64,000 bases of DNA from Pseudomonas sp. RSB 5.4 (GCF_037126175.1 NZ_CP146986.1:930001-994000), one strand, 5' to 3'. Positions 28,126 through 38,061 are shown, numbered from the stretch's first letter. Notes: a model not told the origin generated them from the sequence alone. Numbers and translations are program-made.

Positions 28126-28683
28126 ATGAGCAATGTCTACAACGTCGCTGTAGTCGTCGGCAGCCTGCGCAAAGCATCGATCAACCGCAAAGTCGCACTG
28201 GCGCTGGCCGAGCTGGCACCGGCGAACCTCAAACTGAAGATTGTCGAAATAGGCGATCTGCCACTTTATAACGAAGACATCGACGGCGATTCACCGCCGG
28301 CAGCCTACAGCACTTTTCGCCAGGAAGTCGGCTCTTCCGACGCGGTGCTGTTTGTCACCCCGGAATATAACCGCTCGGTGCCGGCACCTTTGAAGAATGC
28401 GATTGACGTGGGCTCACGGCCTTATGGCAAAAGCGTCTGGGGCGGCAAGCCGGGTGCGGTGATCAGCGTGTCGCCGGGGGCGATTGGCGGTTTTGGCGCC
28501 AACCAGCATTTGCGCCAGTCCTTCGTGTTTCTCAATGTGCCATGCATGCAGCAGCCGGAGGCGTATCTGGGTGGCGCGGGTTCGGCGTTTGACGAGGCGG
28601 GCAAGCTGAGCGAGTCGGTCAAGCCGTTCCTGCAGAATTTCATCAATGCGTATGGGGAATTTGTGGAACAACACAAAAAATAA
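28126..28683 (+). CDS. NADPH-dependent FMN reductase (ChrR/quinone reductase-like)
   Basis: 185 aa. It is a flavodoxin-like fold: the FMN phosphate loop VVGSLRKASINRKVA is at the N-terminus, VLFVTPEYNRSVPAPLKNAID near residue 75 is the family signature, and GAIGGFGANQHLR follows. Members reduce quinones, chromate or azo compounds with NAD(P)H. It is shorter than ArsH, so the downstream arsB is not evidence for an arsenic role. A REPIN separates the two genes. Confidence 0.88.
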   Translation: MSNVYNVAVVVGSLRKASINRKVALALAELAPANLKLKIVEIGDLPLYNEDIDGDSPPAAYSTFRQEVGSSDAVLFVTPEYNRSVPAPLKNAIDVGSRPYGKSVWGGKPGAVISVSPGAIGGFGANQHLRQSFVFLNVPCMQQPEAYLGGAGSAFDEAGKLSESVKPFLQNFINAYGEFVEQHKK

Positions 28684-28712
28684 TCTGGTCAGAGCTGCGA
28701 CAAACCAGAGAT

Positions 28713-28803
28713 CCTGTGGGAGCGGGCTTGCTCGCGAAGGCGGCGTGTCAGACACAAAGTTGTCATCTGACACGCCGCCTTCGCGAGCAAGCCCGCTCCC
28801 ACA
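28713..28803. repeat. REPIN
   Basis: CCTGTGGGAGCGGGCTTGCT and AGCAAGCCCGCTCCCACA are inverted around a centre that is itself self-complementary (GGCGGCGTGTCAGA ... TCTGACACGCCGCC), giving an unusually long and perfect hairpin. Confidence 0.9.
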
Positions 28804-28843
28804 TTTGGATCTCCACTCATTGAATAATTGAAGGCTGTCGTGA

Positions 28844-30127
28844 ATGCTTGCTGCGTCACTGATCTTCCTGCTGACCATTACCCTTGTCATCTGGCAACCC
28901 AAAGGCCTCGGGGTCGGCTGGAGCGCGACGCTCGGCGCGGTGCTGGCCCTGATCTTCGGCGTCGTGCACCTGAGCGACATTCCGCTCGTTTGGCAGATCA
29001 TCTGGAACGCCACCGGCACCTTCGTCGCGCTGATCATCATCAGCCTGTTGCTCGACGAAGCCGGGTTCTTCGCCTGGGCCGCGCTGCACGTGGCGCGCTG
29101 GGGGCGGGGCAGTGGGCGCAAGCTGTTTGCCTACATGGTGCTGCTCGGCGCGCTGGTATCGGCGCTGTTTGCCAATGACGGCGCGGCGCTGATCCTCACG
29201 CCTATCGTGATTTCGATGCTGCTGGCGCTGCGCTTTTCCCCGGCGGCGACCCTCGCGTTCGTCATGGGCGCTGGTTTTATCGCCGACACCGCGAGCCTGC
29301 CGCTGGTGGTGTCGAACCTGGTCAACATCGTTTCGGCGGACTTCTTTCACATTGGCTTCAACCGTTATGCGGCAGTGATGGTGCCGGTCAACTTCGTCAG
29401 CGTGGCCGCAACGCTGGGCGTGCTGATGTGGTTTTTCCGCAGCGACATTCCCAAGGCCTACGACCCCGAACAGCTTGACCTGCCGCACACGGCGATCCAC
29501 GACAAAGCCACGTTCTACGCCGGTTGGATGGTGCTGGTGATTCTGTTGATCGGCTGCTTCTTCCTCGAACAGCTGGGCATCTCGATCAGCGCGATCTCGG
29601 CGGTCTGCGCGGCGCTGCTGCTGGGGATCGCCGCGCGAGGCCACAAGATTTCCACGCGCAAGGTACTGAAAGAAGCACCGTGGCAGATCGTGATTTTCTC
29701 CCTCGGCATGTATCTGGTGGTGTATGGCCTGCGCAATGCCGGACTCACCGGGTATCTGGCTGGCTGGCTGGATGTGTTCGCCGGGTACGGCGTGTGGGGC
29801 GCGGCGCTGGGCACCGGGGTGCTGACGGCGTTGCTGTCGTCGATCATGAACAACTTGCCGACGGTGCTGATCGGCTTGTTGTCGATCGATGCGAGTCAGG
29901 CCAGCGGTGTGGTCAAGGAAGCGATGATCTATGCCAACGTGATCGGCAGCGACCTGGGGCCGAAAATCACCCCGATCGGCAGTCTGGCGACCTTGTTGTG
30001 GCTGCATGTGCTGGCGCGCAAGGATATCCGGATTGGTTGGGGATATTACTTCAAGGTCGGGATTGTGCTGACGGTGCCGGTGTTGTTGGTTACCTTGGCG
30101 GCTTTGGCGCTGCGGCTATCCCTTTAG
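28844..30127 (+). CDS. arsB: ArsB-type arsenite/antimonite efflux membrane protein
   Basis: 427 aa, the normal ArsB length, with about ten to twelve hydrophobic segments from residue 1 on. It belongs to the ion transporter superfamily: [35 protein letters not shown] and [18 protein letters not shown] are characteristic landmarks. It exports arsenite by proton exchange. No arsR, arsC or arsH gene is adjacent, so it is an isolated copy. GAAGG lies ahead of the ATG at 28844. Confidence 0.9.
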   Translation: MLAASLIFLLTITLVIWQPKGLGVGWSATLGAVLALIFGVVHLSDIPLVWQIIWNATGTFVALIIISLLLDEAGFFAWAALHVARWGRGSGRKLFAYMVLLGALVSALFANDGAALILTPIVISMLLALRFSPAATLAFVMGAGFIADTASLPLVVSNLVNIVSADFFHIGFNRYAAVMVPVNFVSVAATLGVLMWFFRSDIPKAYDPEQLDLPHTAIHDKATFYAGWMVLVILLIGCFFLEQLGISISAISAVCAALLLGIAARGHKISTRKVLKEAPWQIVIFSLGMYLVVYGLRNAGLTGYLAGWLDVFAGYGVWGAALGTGVLTALLSSIMNNLPTVLIGLLSIDASQASGVVKEAMIYANVIGSDLGPKITPIGSLATLLWLHVLARKDIRIGWGYYFKVGIVLTVPVLLVTLAALALRLSL

Positions 30128-30140
30128 ACCGAGTCGGCCC

Positions 30141-30232
30141 ATTCGCGAGCAGGCTCGCTCCCACAGGGAGTGTGGCGCCTCTCCCTACATTTGAAATGCA
30201 GTCCAAATGTGGGAGCGAGCCCGCTCGCGAAG
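30141..30232. repeat. REP pair in reversed arrangement
   Basis: ATTCGCGAGCAGGCTCGCTC comes first and GGGAGCGAGCCCGCTCGCGA second, with a small inner palindrome (CATTTGAAATGCAGTCCAAATG). It lies between the convergent arsB and DUF1853 genes. Confidence 0.85.
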
Positions 30233-30256
30233 CGGCCGGGTCAGGCATTGAAATTT

Positions 30257-31207
30257 TCAGGCCTGGCCCGGCACATTCGGCCAAAGATCCGCCACCAGAA
30301 ACAACCGCTCCGCCTCTTCCCATTCGCCCTGTGCGTTCTCGGTCAGGCGCACCAGCAGTTGCGCCGGGGCCATCGGTTCCAGGTCATCCAGCCACATCTG
30401 CAGGTGTTCAGCGCTCCAGGTCTGATCCGCCGGGTAATGCGCCGGCGCCAGCCAGGCATGGCGGGGCAGGGGTTGCCAGCGGCCGGCCGGGCGTTGAGCG
30501 ACAAACGCTGGCCAGTCCTTCTGATGCAGCCAACTGCCACGCAGGTGCTGCGGATGCGCGCCTCTGGGCGGTTCGGCCTGACCGGGCCACGGGTACAGCA
30601 GGTATCCGCCCAGCCACAGCTGCGCACTGAACACCTCGATATCCAGCTTGGCCAGCGCCTCGCGGCTTTCCGGGCGCGCCGAGATCGGCAGTTGATGTTC
30701 GGCCAGATGCGCCAGTTTGCGGTCGAGCCGATCGTGACAGCCCGGCCCCAGCCACTGCGCCGGGTCGTGGCCGTCGCCTTCCTGCGGGCCGAGGTAGAGC
30801 TTGATCGCCAGTTCCAGGTGATGCACGCCGTCGCGGTCGCGCAGCAGCATGTCCAGCTCGCCGAGGGTGTGGCCTTCGCGGCGGATTGGCAGGTTGGCGG
30901 CAATCAGCTCGATGCCCGGCGCATGCTCCACGGCAAACTGCCACAACCGTTCGTAATACAGGCCCAGCCGCCGCGTGCGCGCCTGCGCCAGCCAGTGCAG
31001 CAAGCCATAACTGTCGCGATCCAGTTGCCGCAGCCAGTGCTCCAGACGCGCGGGATCGCTCACCCAATCGCTGCCGGCCAGCGGATGGCGCTGCGGCCAC
31101 GGCGTCGCGGCCAACATTGGCGGGGCGAGAATCACCCACGCCAGGTCACGCACTTCCGGATGGCGTAATTGGTGTGGCAACTGGAGCAAGTCGGGAAACA
31201 GGATCAT
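30257..31207 (-). CDS. DUF1853 family protein
   Basis: 316 aa. The N-terminal [17 protein letters not shown] and the central [23 protein letters not shown] pattern mark DUF1853. The spaced acidic residues and the ELAIK element resemble a PD-(D/E)XK nuclease core (D...E-x-K), which is an inference. It has no signal peptide. It is divergent from nadK; the roughly 115 bases between them must hold both promoters. Confidence 0.8.
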   Translation of the reverse strand: MILFPDLLQLPHQLRHPEVRDLAWVILAPPMLAATPWPQRHPLAGSDWVSDPARLEHWLRQLDRDSYGLLHWLAQARTRRLGLYYERLWQFAVEHAPGIELIAANLPIRREGHTLGELDMLLRDRDGVHHLELAIKLYLGPQEGDGHDPAQWLGPGCHDRLDRKLAHLAEHQLPISARPESREALAKLDIEVFSAQLWLGGYLLYPWPGQAEPPRGAHPQHLRGSWLHQKDWPAFVAQRPAGRWQPLPRHAWLAPAHYPADQTWSAEHLQMWLDDLEPMAPAQLLVRLTENAQGEWEEAERLFLVADLWPNVPGQA

Positions 31208-31257
31208 CTTGCGAGCATAGCCTTAAACACGAGCGCACCCTTGTGGCTGAAAGGATT

Positions 31258-31285
31258 TTGTCTATGGCGGGCTTTCGCCCATAAT
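31258..31285 (+). promoter_or_regulatory. sigma-70-like promoter of nadK
   Basis: TTGTCT (31258-31263), 16 bases, CATAAT (31280-31285). The spacer contains GGGC-tttc-GCCC, a small palindrome. The ATG lies 38 bases downstream. Confidence 0.5.
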
Positions 31286-31322
31286 CGTGCTTTTCGCGTT
31301 TTCGATTGTCCGCAGAGGTCCC

Positions 31323-32213
31323 ATGGAGCAATTTCGTAATATCGGCATCATCGGTCGCCTGGGCAGTTCCCAGGTGCTGGATACCGTCCGCCGACTGAAA
31401 CGCTTTCTGCTCGATCGTCACCTGCATGTGATTCTCGAAGACACCATCGCCGAAGTCCTGCCGGGCCACGGTCTGCAGACCTCGTCACGCAAGATGCTCG
31501 GCGAAGTCTGCGACATGGTCATCGTCGTTGGCGGTGACGGCAGCCTGCTCGGTGCCGCTCGCGCGTTGGCCAAGCACAATATTCCGGTGCTGGGGATCAA
31601 CCGTGGCAGCCTCGGTTTTCTGACGGATATTCGCCCCGATGAACTGGAAGTCGAAGTGGCCAAGGTGCTCGACGGCCACTATTTGGTGGAAAACCGTTTC
31701 CTGCTGCAAGCCGAAGTTCGCCGGCATGCCGAGGCCATTGGCCAGGGCGATGCGCTGAACGACGTGGTGCTGCACCCGGGCAAATCGACGCGGATGATCG
31801 AGTTCGAGCTGTACATCGACGGCCAGTTCGTCTGCAGCCAGAAGGCCGACGGCCTGATCGTCGCCACGCCGACCGGTTCCACCGCGTATGCGCTGTCCGC
31901 CGGTGGCCCGATCATGCATCCCAAGCTCGATGCCATTGTGATCGTGCCGATGTACCCCCATATGTTGTCGAGCCGGCCAATTGTGGTCGATGGCAACAGT
32001 GAGCTGAAAATCGTCGTGTCGAAAAACATGCAGATTTACCCGCAAGTCTCCTGCGACGGGCAGAACCACTTCACCTGCGCGCCGGGCGACACCATCACCG
32101 TGAGCAAGAAAGCGCAGAAGCTACGGCTGATTCACCCGCTCGACCACAACTACTACGAAGTCTGCCGGACCAAGCTCGGCTGGGGCAGCAAGTTGGGCGG
32201 TGGAGGCGACTGA
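31323..32213 (+). CDS. nadK: NAD kinase
   Basis: 296 aa, typical. It phosphorylates NAD+ to NADP+. The GGDG motif is at residues 70-73 (VVVGGDGSLLGAARAL), followed by GINRGSLGFLTDI and the substrate region ALNDVVLHPGKSTRMIEFEL. The second conserved region is TPTGSTAYALSAGGPI. The start is the ATG at 31323. The stop overlaps the next start by one base, so it is the first gene of a coupled run (phosphoesterase, rhomboid). Confidence 0.96.
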   Translation: MEQFRNIGIIGRLGSSQVLDTVRRLKRFLLDRHLHVILEDTIAEVLPGHGLQTSSRKMLGEVCDMVIVVGGDGSLLGAARALAKHNIPVLGINRGSLGFLTDIRPDELEVEVAKVLDGHYLVENRFLLQAEVRRHAEAIGQGDALNDVVLHPGKSTRMIEFELYIDGQFVCSQKADGLIVATPTGSTAYALSAGGPIMHPKLDAIVIVPMYPHMLSSRPIVVDGNSELKIVVSKNMQIYPQVSCDGQNHFTCAPGDTITVSKKAQKLRLIHPLDHNYYEVCRTKLGWGSKLGGGGD

Positions 32214-33184
32214 TGCTCGATCCCGCGCGCAGTTATGACTTGATTGGTGACGTGCACGGATGCGCCCTGACCCTCGAACACTTGCTTGACCGTCTCGGTT
32301 ACCACAAGCAGGGCGGGGTCTGGCGGCATCCATCGCGCATGGCCGTGTTCGTCGGCGACATCATCGACCGTGGCCCGCGGATTCGCGAGGCGCTGCACAT
32401 TGTCCACGACATGGTCGTGGCCGGGCAGGCGCGGTGCATCATGGGCAACCACGAATTCAACGCCCTGGGCTGGAGCACGCCGGCGCCTCCGGGCAGTGGC
32501 AAGCAGTTCGTCCGTGAGCACACGCCGCGCCATGCGCGCCTGCTGCAGGAAACCCTGACCCAGTTCGAAGGCCACCCCGGTGACTGGCACGATTTCCAGC
32601 GCTGGTTCTACCAACTGCCGCTGTTTGTCGACGCCGCACGTTTCCGCGTGGTGCACGCTTGCTGGGATGCCGGACTGATCGAACCGTTGCGCGCGCTGTT
32701 TCCCGATGGCTGCATCGACGAGCATTTTCTGCAGGCCTCGGCGGTTCCGGACAGCTTCGCCTGTACGGTGTTTGATCGACTGCTGCGCGGCACCGACATG
32801 CGCCTGCCAGATGGCTTGACCATGACCAGCGGCGACGGTCTGGTGCGTTCGTTCTTCCGTACCAAGTTCTGGGAAGACGACCCGAAAACCTACGGTGACA
32901 TCGTCTTCCAGCCGGATGCGCTGCCGGAGCCGGTGGCGCAGAAGCCGCTGACTTCCAGTGAAAAAAACAACCTGCTGCGCTACGGCATCGATGAGCCGTT
33001 GCTGTTCGTCGGCCACTACTGGCGCAGTGGCAAACCGGCGCCGATCCGCCCGAACCTCGCGTGTCTCGATTACAGCGCGGTGCTCTACGGCAAACTGGTG
33101 GCCTATCGTCTGGATCAGGAAACACGCCTGGATCCGCATAAATTTGTCTGGGTCGATGTCGAGCGGCCGGAGGTGCTGCAATGA
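32213..33184 (+). CDS. calcineurin-like metallophosphoesterase
   Basis: 323 aa. Metal-binding motifs are in order: GDVHGC (residues 12-17), GDIIDRGP near 45 and GNHEFNA near 80, with a later VGHYWRSG. The arrangement resembles bis(5'-nucleosyl)-tetraphosphatase/PrpE-type serine/threonine phosphatases. It is coupled to nadK (overlapping TGATG) and to the rhomboid gene (ATGA). Its substrate is unknown; a role in nucleotide turnover would suit its neighbour. Confidence 0.85.
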   Translation: MLDPARSYDLIGDVHGCALTLEHLLDRLGYHKQGGVWRHPSRMAVFVGDIIDRGPRIREALHIVHDMVVAGQARCIMGNHEFNALGWSTPAPPGSGKQFVREHTPRHARLLQETLTQFEGHPGDWHDFQRWFYQLPLFVDAARFRVVHACWDAGLIEPLRALFPDGCIDEHFLQASAVPDSFACTVFDRLLRGTDMRLPDGLTMTSGDGLVRSFFRTKFWEDDPKTYGDIVFQPDALPEPVAQKPLTSSEKNNLLRYGIDEPLLFVGHYWRSGKPAPIRPNLACLDYSAVLYGKLVAYRLDQETRLDPHKFVWVDVERPEVLQ

Positions 33185-34050
33185 GTGCGGTAGCGGTATT
33201 GCGTCTGCCGTTGGCGGTGGATCTGAGCGGTTTCGTCAAACTGCTGCAACGGATGCAGGTGCCGCATCGGGTCAGTGAAGAGGCGGGCGAGCAGGTGCTG
33301 TGGGCGCCGGCGGAAATCAGTGAGGACGTGCGCTCGCTGTACGAGCGCTTCCCGGCCGGTGACCCCGATCAACAGCTGGACATTCCGGTGGCCCCGGCCT
33401 TCAAGCGTCCGGGCTTCGCCGAACAACTCAAACACGCCAAGGCCACCGGGTTGATCCTGCTGCTGAGCCTGCTGGTCGGCGGCCTGACCTATCTGGGCGA
33501 CAACCTGGAGACCCTGCGCTGGCTGACCTTCCTCGATTTCCGCGTGGTCGGCGAGTACATCCACTTCACGCCGCTGGCCGACAGTCTGGCAGCGGGGCAG
33601 TGGTGGCGCCTGTTCACCCCGATGCTGCTGCACTTCGGCATCCTGCACCTGGCCATGAACGGCATGTGGTACTGGGAGCTGGGGCGGCGCATCGAATCGC
33701 GTCAGGGCAGCATCAATCTGCTCGGTCTGACGTTGTTGTTCAGCCTGGTGTCGAACTACGCGCAGTTTGCCTGGAGTGGCCCGAGCCTGTTCGGCGGCCT
33801 GTCCGGCGTGCTTTACGGATTGCTCGGCCACTGCTGGATTTTCCAGTTGCTGGCGCCGAACCCGGCGTATCGCCTGCCGCGTGGCGTGCTGGTGATGATG
33901 CTGGTGTGGCTGGTGATTTGCATGTCCGGGCTGGTCTCGATGATTGGTTTCGGCCAGATCGCCAACGCCGCGCACGTCAGCGGGTTACTCATCGGATGCC
34001 TCACCGGTTTGTTGGGCGGTTTGTATAACCGCCGTAAACTGGCCGCCTAA
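33181..34050 (+). CDS. rhomboid-family intramembrane serine protease
   Basis: 289 aa. A soluble N-terminal domain (residues 1-85) precedes six membrane helices. Catalytic Ser208 is in GGLSGVLYG and His265 is in NAAHVSG; the oxyanion residues His156 and Asn160 lie in HLAMNGMWYW. The layout is that of GlpG. It cleaves membrane proteins within helices. The start overlaps the preceding stop by four bases. Confidence 0.92.
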   Translation: MSAVAVLRLPLAVDLSGFVKLLQRMQVPHRVSEEAGEQVLWAPAEISEDVRSLYERFPAGDPDQQLDIPVAPAFKRPGFAEQLKHAKATGLILLLSLLVGGLTYLGDNLETLRWLTFLDFRVVGEYIHFTPLADSLAAGQWWRLFTPMLLHFGILHLAMNGMWYWELGRRIESRQGSINLLGLTLLFSLVSNYAQFAWSGPSLFGGLSGVLYGLLGHCWIFQLLAPNPAYRLPRGVLVMMLVWLVICMSGLVSMIGFGQIANAAHVSGLLIGCLTGLLGGLYNRRKLAA

Positions 34051-34083
34051 AATTTTCAGTGAATAAAGAGCACGGAGACCCAG

Positions 34084-34344
34084 ATGTCCTCTTTTAACGA
34101 CATGATCAAAAACATCACCCCGGACATCTACGAGAGCCTGAAACTGGCCGTGGAAATCGGCAAGTGGTCCGACGGTGGCAAACTCACCGCCGAACAGCGC
34201 GAGCTGTCGCTGCAGGCGATGATCGCCTGGGAAATCCAGAATCTGCCTGAAGATCAGCGCACCGGTTATATGGGCCCGCAGGAATGTGCGTCGAAGTCGA
34301 TCGAAGTGCCGAACATCCTGTTCAAGTCGGATGCCATCCATTGA
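34084..34344 (+). CDS. YeaC-family (DUF1315) small protein
   Basis: 86 aa. It begins MSSFNDMIKNITPDIYESLK and contains KWSDGGKLTAEQRELSLQAM, which marks the DUF1315/YeaC family of unknown function. It is soluble and mostly helical. GGAG lies nine bases ahead of the ATG at 34084. It overlaps the DUF2797 gene, so the two are likely translated together. Confidence 0.88.
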   Translation: MSSFNDMIKNITPDIYESLKLAVEIGKWSDGGKLTAEQRELSLQAMIAWEIQNLPEDQRTGYMGPQECASKSIEVPNILFKSDAIH

Positions 34345-35171
34345 TCGAGATTGGCCGCGGTGCAATCAGCAAAATGTCGGCGCGCCTGGACGGGCCGAAT
34401 GTGCAATACGCGTTTCGTCTCGATGACGTCGAGGTGCCGGTCAATCCCATGATCGGCACCACGGTGCGTCTGGAGTACCTGGGCGCGATTCATTGCACCC
34501 ATTGCGGGCGCAAGACCAAAACCAGTTTCAGCCAGGGTTACTGCTACCCGTGCATGACCAAACTGGCGCAGTGCGACCTCTGCATCATGAGCCCGGAGCG
34601 CTGCCACTTCGAGGCCGGCACCTGCCGCGACCCGGTGTGGGGCCAGCAGTTCTGCATGACCGATCACGTGGTGTATCTGGCCAACTCGTCGGGGATCAAG
34701 GTCGGCATCACTCGCGCCACGCAACTGCCGACCCGCTGGCTCGATCAGGGCGCGAGTCAGGCGCTGCCGATCATGCGCGTATCGACGCGCCAGCAGTCGG
34801 GCTTCGTCGAAGACCTGTTCCGCAGTCAGGTGGCCGACAAGACCAACTGGCGCGCCTTGCTCAAGGGCGATGCGACGGCGGTGGACCTGGCCCAGGTGCG
34901 CGACCAGCTGTTCGACAGCTGTGCCGAAGGCCTGGACGGCTTGCAGCAGCGATTCGGCCTACAAGCTATTCAGAAAATTACCGATGTAGAACCTCTCGAA
35001 ATCCGCTATCCGGTCGAGCAATACCCGGCCAAAATCGTCAGCTTCAACCTGGACAAGAACCCGATTGCCGAAGGCACGCTGCTGGGGATCAAGGGTCAGT
35101 ACCTGATTTTTGACACCGGCGTGATCAACATTCGCAAATACACGGCCTATCAGCTCGCCGTGCATCAATAA
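34341..35171 (+). CDS. DUF2797 protein with cysteine-rich and GIY-YIG-like segments
   Basis: 276 aa if started at the TTG at 34341, which overlaps the YeaC stop; an ATG at 34374 would give 265 aa. The reading frame between the two is DUF2797-like (IEIGRGAISKMSARLDGPN), favouring the TTG. A zinc-finger-like part has CTHCGRKTK, CYPCMTKLAQCDLC and CHFEAGTC. It is followed by VVYLANSSGIKVGITR, which looks like the strand pair of a GIY-YIG nuclease. The nuclease idea is inference. pepN follows 10 bases later. Confidence 0.85.
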   Translation: MIEIGRGAISKMSARLDGPNVQYAFRLDDVEVPVNPMIGTTVRLEYLGAIHCTHCGRKTKTSFSQGYCYPCMTKLAQCDLCIMSPERCHFEAGTCRDPVWGQQFCMTDHVVYLANSSGIKVGITRATQLPTRWLDQGASQALPIMRVSTRQQSGFVEDLFRSQVADKTNWRALLKGDATAVDLAQVRDQLFDSCAEGLDGLQQRFGLQAIQKITDVEPLEIRYPVEQYPAKIVSFNLDKNPIAEGTLLGIKGQYLIFDTGVINIRKYTAYQLAVHQ

Positions 35172-35181
35172 GGATTCCAGC

Positions 35182-37839
35182 ATGCGCACCGAACAACCGA
35201 AGATGATTTACCTGAAGGACTATCAGGCCCCCGAGTACCTGATCGACGAGACGCACCTGACCTTCGAGTTGTTCGAGGACCACAGCCTGGTCCACGCGCA
35301 ACTGGTGATGCGCCGCAACCCTGAGCGTGGCCCGGGCCTGCCGCCGCTGGTGCTCGACGGCCAGCAACTGGAGCTACTTTCGGTGACCCTGGCTGACCAG
35401 GAACTGAGCGCCGGCGATTATCAGCTGACCGAAAACACCCTGACCCTGCAGCCGGCCAGCGCCAGCTTCACGGTCGATACCAGCGTCAGGATCCACCCGG
35501 AAACCAACACCGCACTGGAAGGCCTGTACAAGTCCGGCACAATGTTCTGCACCCAGTGCGAGGCCGAGGGCTTCCGCAAGATCACCTATTACCTCGACCG
35601 CCCGGACGTGATGAGCAAGTTCACCACCACGGTGGTCGCCGAGCAGCACAGCTATCCGGTGCTGCTGTCCAACGGCAACCCGATTGCCTCGGGCCCTGGC
35701 GAAGATGGCCGGCACTGGGCGACCTGGGAAGACCCGTTCATGAAGCCGGCGTACCTGTTCGCGCTGGTGGCTGGTGATTTGTGGTGCGTCGAAGACACCT
35801 TCACCACCATGACCCAGCGCAATGTCGCGCTGCGCATCTACGTCGAGCCGGAAAACATCGACAAGTGCCAGCACGCGATGAACAGCCTGAAGAAGTCGAT
35901 GCGCTGGGACGAAGAGGTCTACGGTCGCGAGTACGATCTGGACATCTTCATGATCGTCGCCGTCAACGACTTCAACATGGGCGCGATGGAGAACAAGGGT
36001 CTCAACATCTTCAACTCCAGCGCCGTGCTGGCTCGCGCCGAAACCGCCACCGACGCTGCGCACCAGCGGGTCGAGGCGATCGTCGCCCACGAATACTTCC
36101 ACAACTGGTCGGGCAACCGCGTGACCTGCCGCGACTGGTTCCAGCTGTCGCTCAAGGAAGGCTTTACCGTATTCCGCGATGCCGGTTTCTCCTCGGACAT
36201 GAACTCGGCCACGGTCAAGCGCATTCAGGACGTGGCGTACCTGCGTACCCACCAGTTCGCCGAAGATGCAGGTCCGATGGCTCACGCGGTGCGTCCGGAC
36301 AGCTTCATCGAGATTTCCAACTTCTACACCCTGACCGTGTACGAAAAAGGCTCGGAAGTGGTCGGCATGATCCACACCCTGCTGGGCGCCGAGGGTTTCC
36401 GCAAGGGCAGTGACCTTTACTTCGAACGCCATGACGGCCAGGCTGTGACCTGCGACGATTTCGTCAAGGCCATGGAAGACGCCAACGGTGTCGACCTGAC
36501 CCAGTTCAAGCGCTGGTACAGCCAGGCCGGCACACCGCGTCTGGCGGTCAGCGAGTCGTATGACGCCGCGGCGAAAACCTACAGCCTGACCTTCCGCCAG
36601 AGCTGCCCGGAAACCCCGGACAAGGTGGAAAAACTGCCGTTCGTGATCCCGGTCGAACTCGGTCTGCTCGACAGCAAAGGCAACGAGATTGCCCTGCGTC
36701 TGGCCGGTGAAGCATCGGCCCAGGGCACCAGCCGCGTGATCTCGGTGACCGAGGCTGAGCAGACCTTCACCTTCGTCGACATCGCTGAACACCCGCTGCC
36801 ATCGTTGCTGCGTGGTTTCTCGGCACCGGTGAAACTGAGCTTCCCGTACAACCGCGACCAGTTGATGTTCCTGATGCAGCACGACAGCGACGGCTTCAAT
36901 CGCTGGGATGCCGGTCAGCAGCTGTCGGTGCAGGTGCTGCAGGAACTGATCGCCCAGCAGCAGAAGGGCGAGAGCCTGGTGCTCGATCCGCGTCTGATCT
37001 CGGCGCTGAAAACCGTGCTGTCCGACGAGTCGCTGGATCAGGCCATGGTCGCTGAAATGCTCTCGCTGCCGAGCGAAGCCTATCTGACCGAAATCAGCGA
37101 AGTGGCGGATGTCGAGGCGATCCACACCGCCCGCGAGTTTGCCCGCAAGCAACTGGCGGACAACCTGTTCGAAGCGCTGTGGCTGCGTTACCAGGCCAAC
37201 CGTGATCTGTCGAAGCAAACACCGTATGTGGCCGAGGCCGAGCACTTTGCCCGTCGCGCGCTGCAGAACATTGCGCTGTCGTACCTGATGCTCAGCGGCA
37301 AGCCGGAAGTGCTGGCCGCTACGCAAGAACAGTTCGAAAACAGCGACAACATGACCGAGCGCCTGACCGCGCTGGCGGTGCTGGTCAACTCGCCGTTCGA
37401 AGAACAAAAGGCCAAAGCACTGGCGACCTTCGCCGAACACTTCAAGGACAACCCGCTGGTCATGGATCAGTGGTTCAGCGTGCAGGCCGGCAGCACGCTG
37501 CCGGGCGGTCTGGAACGCGTGAAAGCCTTGATGCAGCACCCGGCGTTCAACATCAAGAACCCGAACAAGGTGCGTGCGCTGGTCGGTGCGTTTGCCGGGC
37601 AGAACCTGATCAACTTCCACGCCGCCGACGGTTCGGGCTACCGCTTCCTCGCGGATCTGGTGATCGAACTGAACGGCTTCAACCCGCAGATCGCCTCGCG
37701 CCAACTGGCGCCACTGACTCGCTGGCGTAAATACGACAGCGGCCGTCAGGCGTTGATGAAGGCTGAGCTGGAGCGGATTCGGGCTTCGGGGCAGTTGTCG
37801 AGCGATGTGTACGAAGTGGTGAGCAAAAGCCTGGCGTAA
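35182..37839 (+). CDS. pepN: aminopeptidase N (M1 family)
   Basis: 885 aa, the length of gammaproteobacterial PepN. The exopeptidase motif GAMEN is at residues 267-271 and the zinc site HEYFHNWSGN begins at His303, with the third ligand Glu about 23 residues on (SLKEGFTVF). It removes N-terminal residues from peptides in the cytoplasm. AAGGA precedes the ATG at 35182. A REPIN and a second-family hairpin follow the stop. Confidence 0.97.
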   Translation: MRTEQPKMIYLKDYQAPEYLIDETHLTFELFEDHSLVHAQLVMRRNPERGPGLPPLVLDGQQLELLSVTLADQELSAGDYQLTENTLTLQPASASFTVDTSVRIHPETNTALEGLYKSGTMFCTQCEAEGFRKITYYLDRPDVMSKFTTTVVAEQHSYPVLLSNGNPIASGPGEDGRHWATWEDPFMKPAYLFALVAGDLWCVEDTFTTMTQRNVALRIYVEPENIDKCQHAMNSLKKSMRWDEEVYGREYDLDIFMIVAVNDFNMGAMENKGLNIFNSSAVLARAETATDAAHQRVEAIVAHEYFHNWSGNRVTCRDWFQLSLKEGFTVFRDAGFSSDMNSATVKRIQDVAYLRTHQFAEDAGPMAHAVRPDSFIEISNFYTLTVYEKGSEVVGMIHTLLGAEGFRKGSDLYFERHDGQAVTCDDFVKAMEDANGVDLTQFKRWYSQAGTPRLAVSESYDAAAKTYSLTFRQSCPETPDKVEKLPFVIPVELGLLDSKGNEIALRLAGEASAQGTSRVISVTEAEQTFTFVDIAEHPLPSLLRGFSAPVKLSFPYNRDQLMFLMQHDSDGFNRWDAGQQLSVQVLQELIAQQQKGESLVLDPRLISALKTVLSDESLDQAMVAEMLSLPSEAYLTEISEVADVEAIHTAREFARKQLADNLFEALWLRYQANRDLSKQTPYVAEAEHFARRALQNIALSYLMLSGKPEVLAATQEQFENSDNMTERLTALAVLVNSPFEEQKAKALATFAEHFKDNPLVMDQWFSVQAGSTLPGGLERVKALMQHPAFNIKNPNKVRALVGAFAGQNLINFHAADGSGYRFLADLVIELNGFNPQIASRQLAPLTRWRKYDSGRQALMKAELERIRASGQLSSDVYEVVSKSLA

Positions 37840-37851
37840 CGCGTAACGACA

Positions 37852-37941
37852 TGTGGGAGCGGGCTTGCTCGCGAAAGCGGTGTGTCAGACACGGAGATGT
37901 CGACTGGTACACCGCATTCGCGAGCAAGCCCGCTCCCACAG
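37852..37941. repeat. REPIN
   Basis: TGTGGGAGCGGGCTTGCTCG and CGAGCAAGCCCGCTCCCACA are inverted around about 50 bases, just after pepN. Confidence 0.9.
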
Positions 37942-37961
37942 TTATTTGCGTCGTGCACAAA

Positions 37962-38061
37962 CCCCTGTAGGAGCTGTCGAGTGCAACGAGGCTGCGATCT
38001 TTTGATTCTGGTTGTTTGAATCAGGATCAAAAGATCGCAGCGTGCCGCAGCTCCTACAGGG
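37962..38061. repeat. long hairpin of the second repeat family
   Basis: CCCCTGTAGGAGCTG ... GGCTGCGATCTTTTGATT is mirrored by AATCAGGATCAAAAGATCGC ... CAGCTCCTACAGGG. It lies between the convergent pepN and katG genes and could act on both transcripts. Confidence 0.85.

Noticed and set aside
28126..30127. FMN reductase plus arsB as an arsenic resistance operon
   Set aside because: The reductase is the ChrR-like type and shorter than ArsH, a REPIN separates the genes and no ArsR is present.
35374..37704. A 776-codon reverse open frame over pepN
   Set aside because: pepN has intact GAMEN and HExxH motifs on the forward strand; the reverse frame has no family features.
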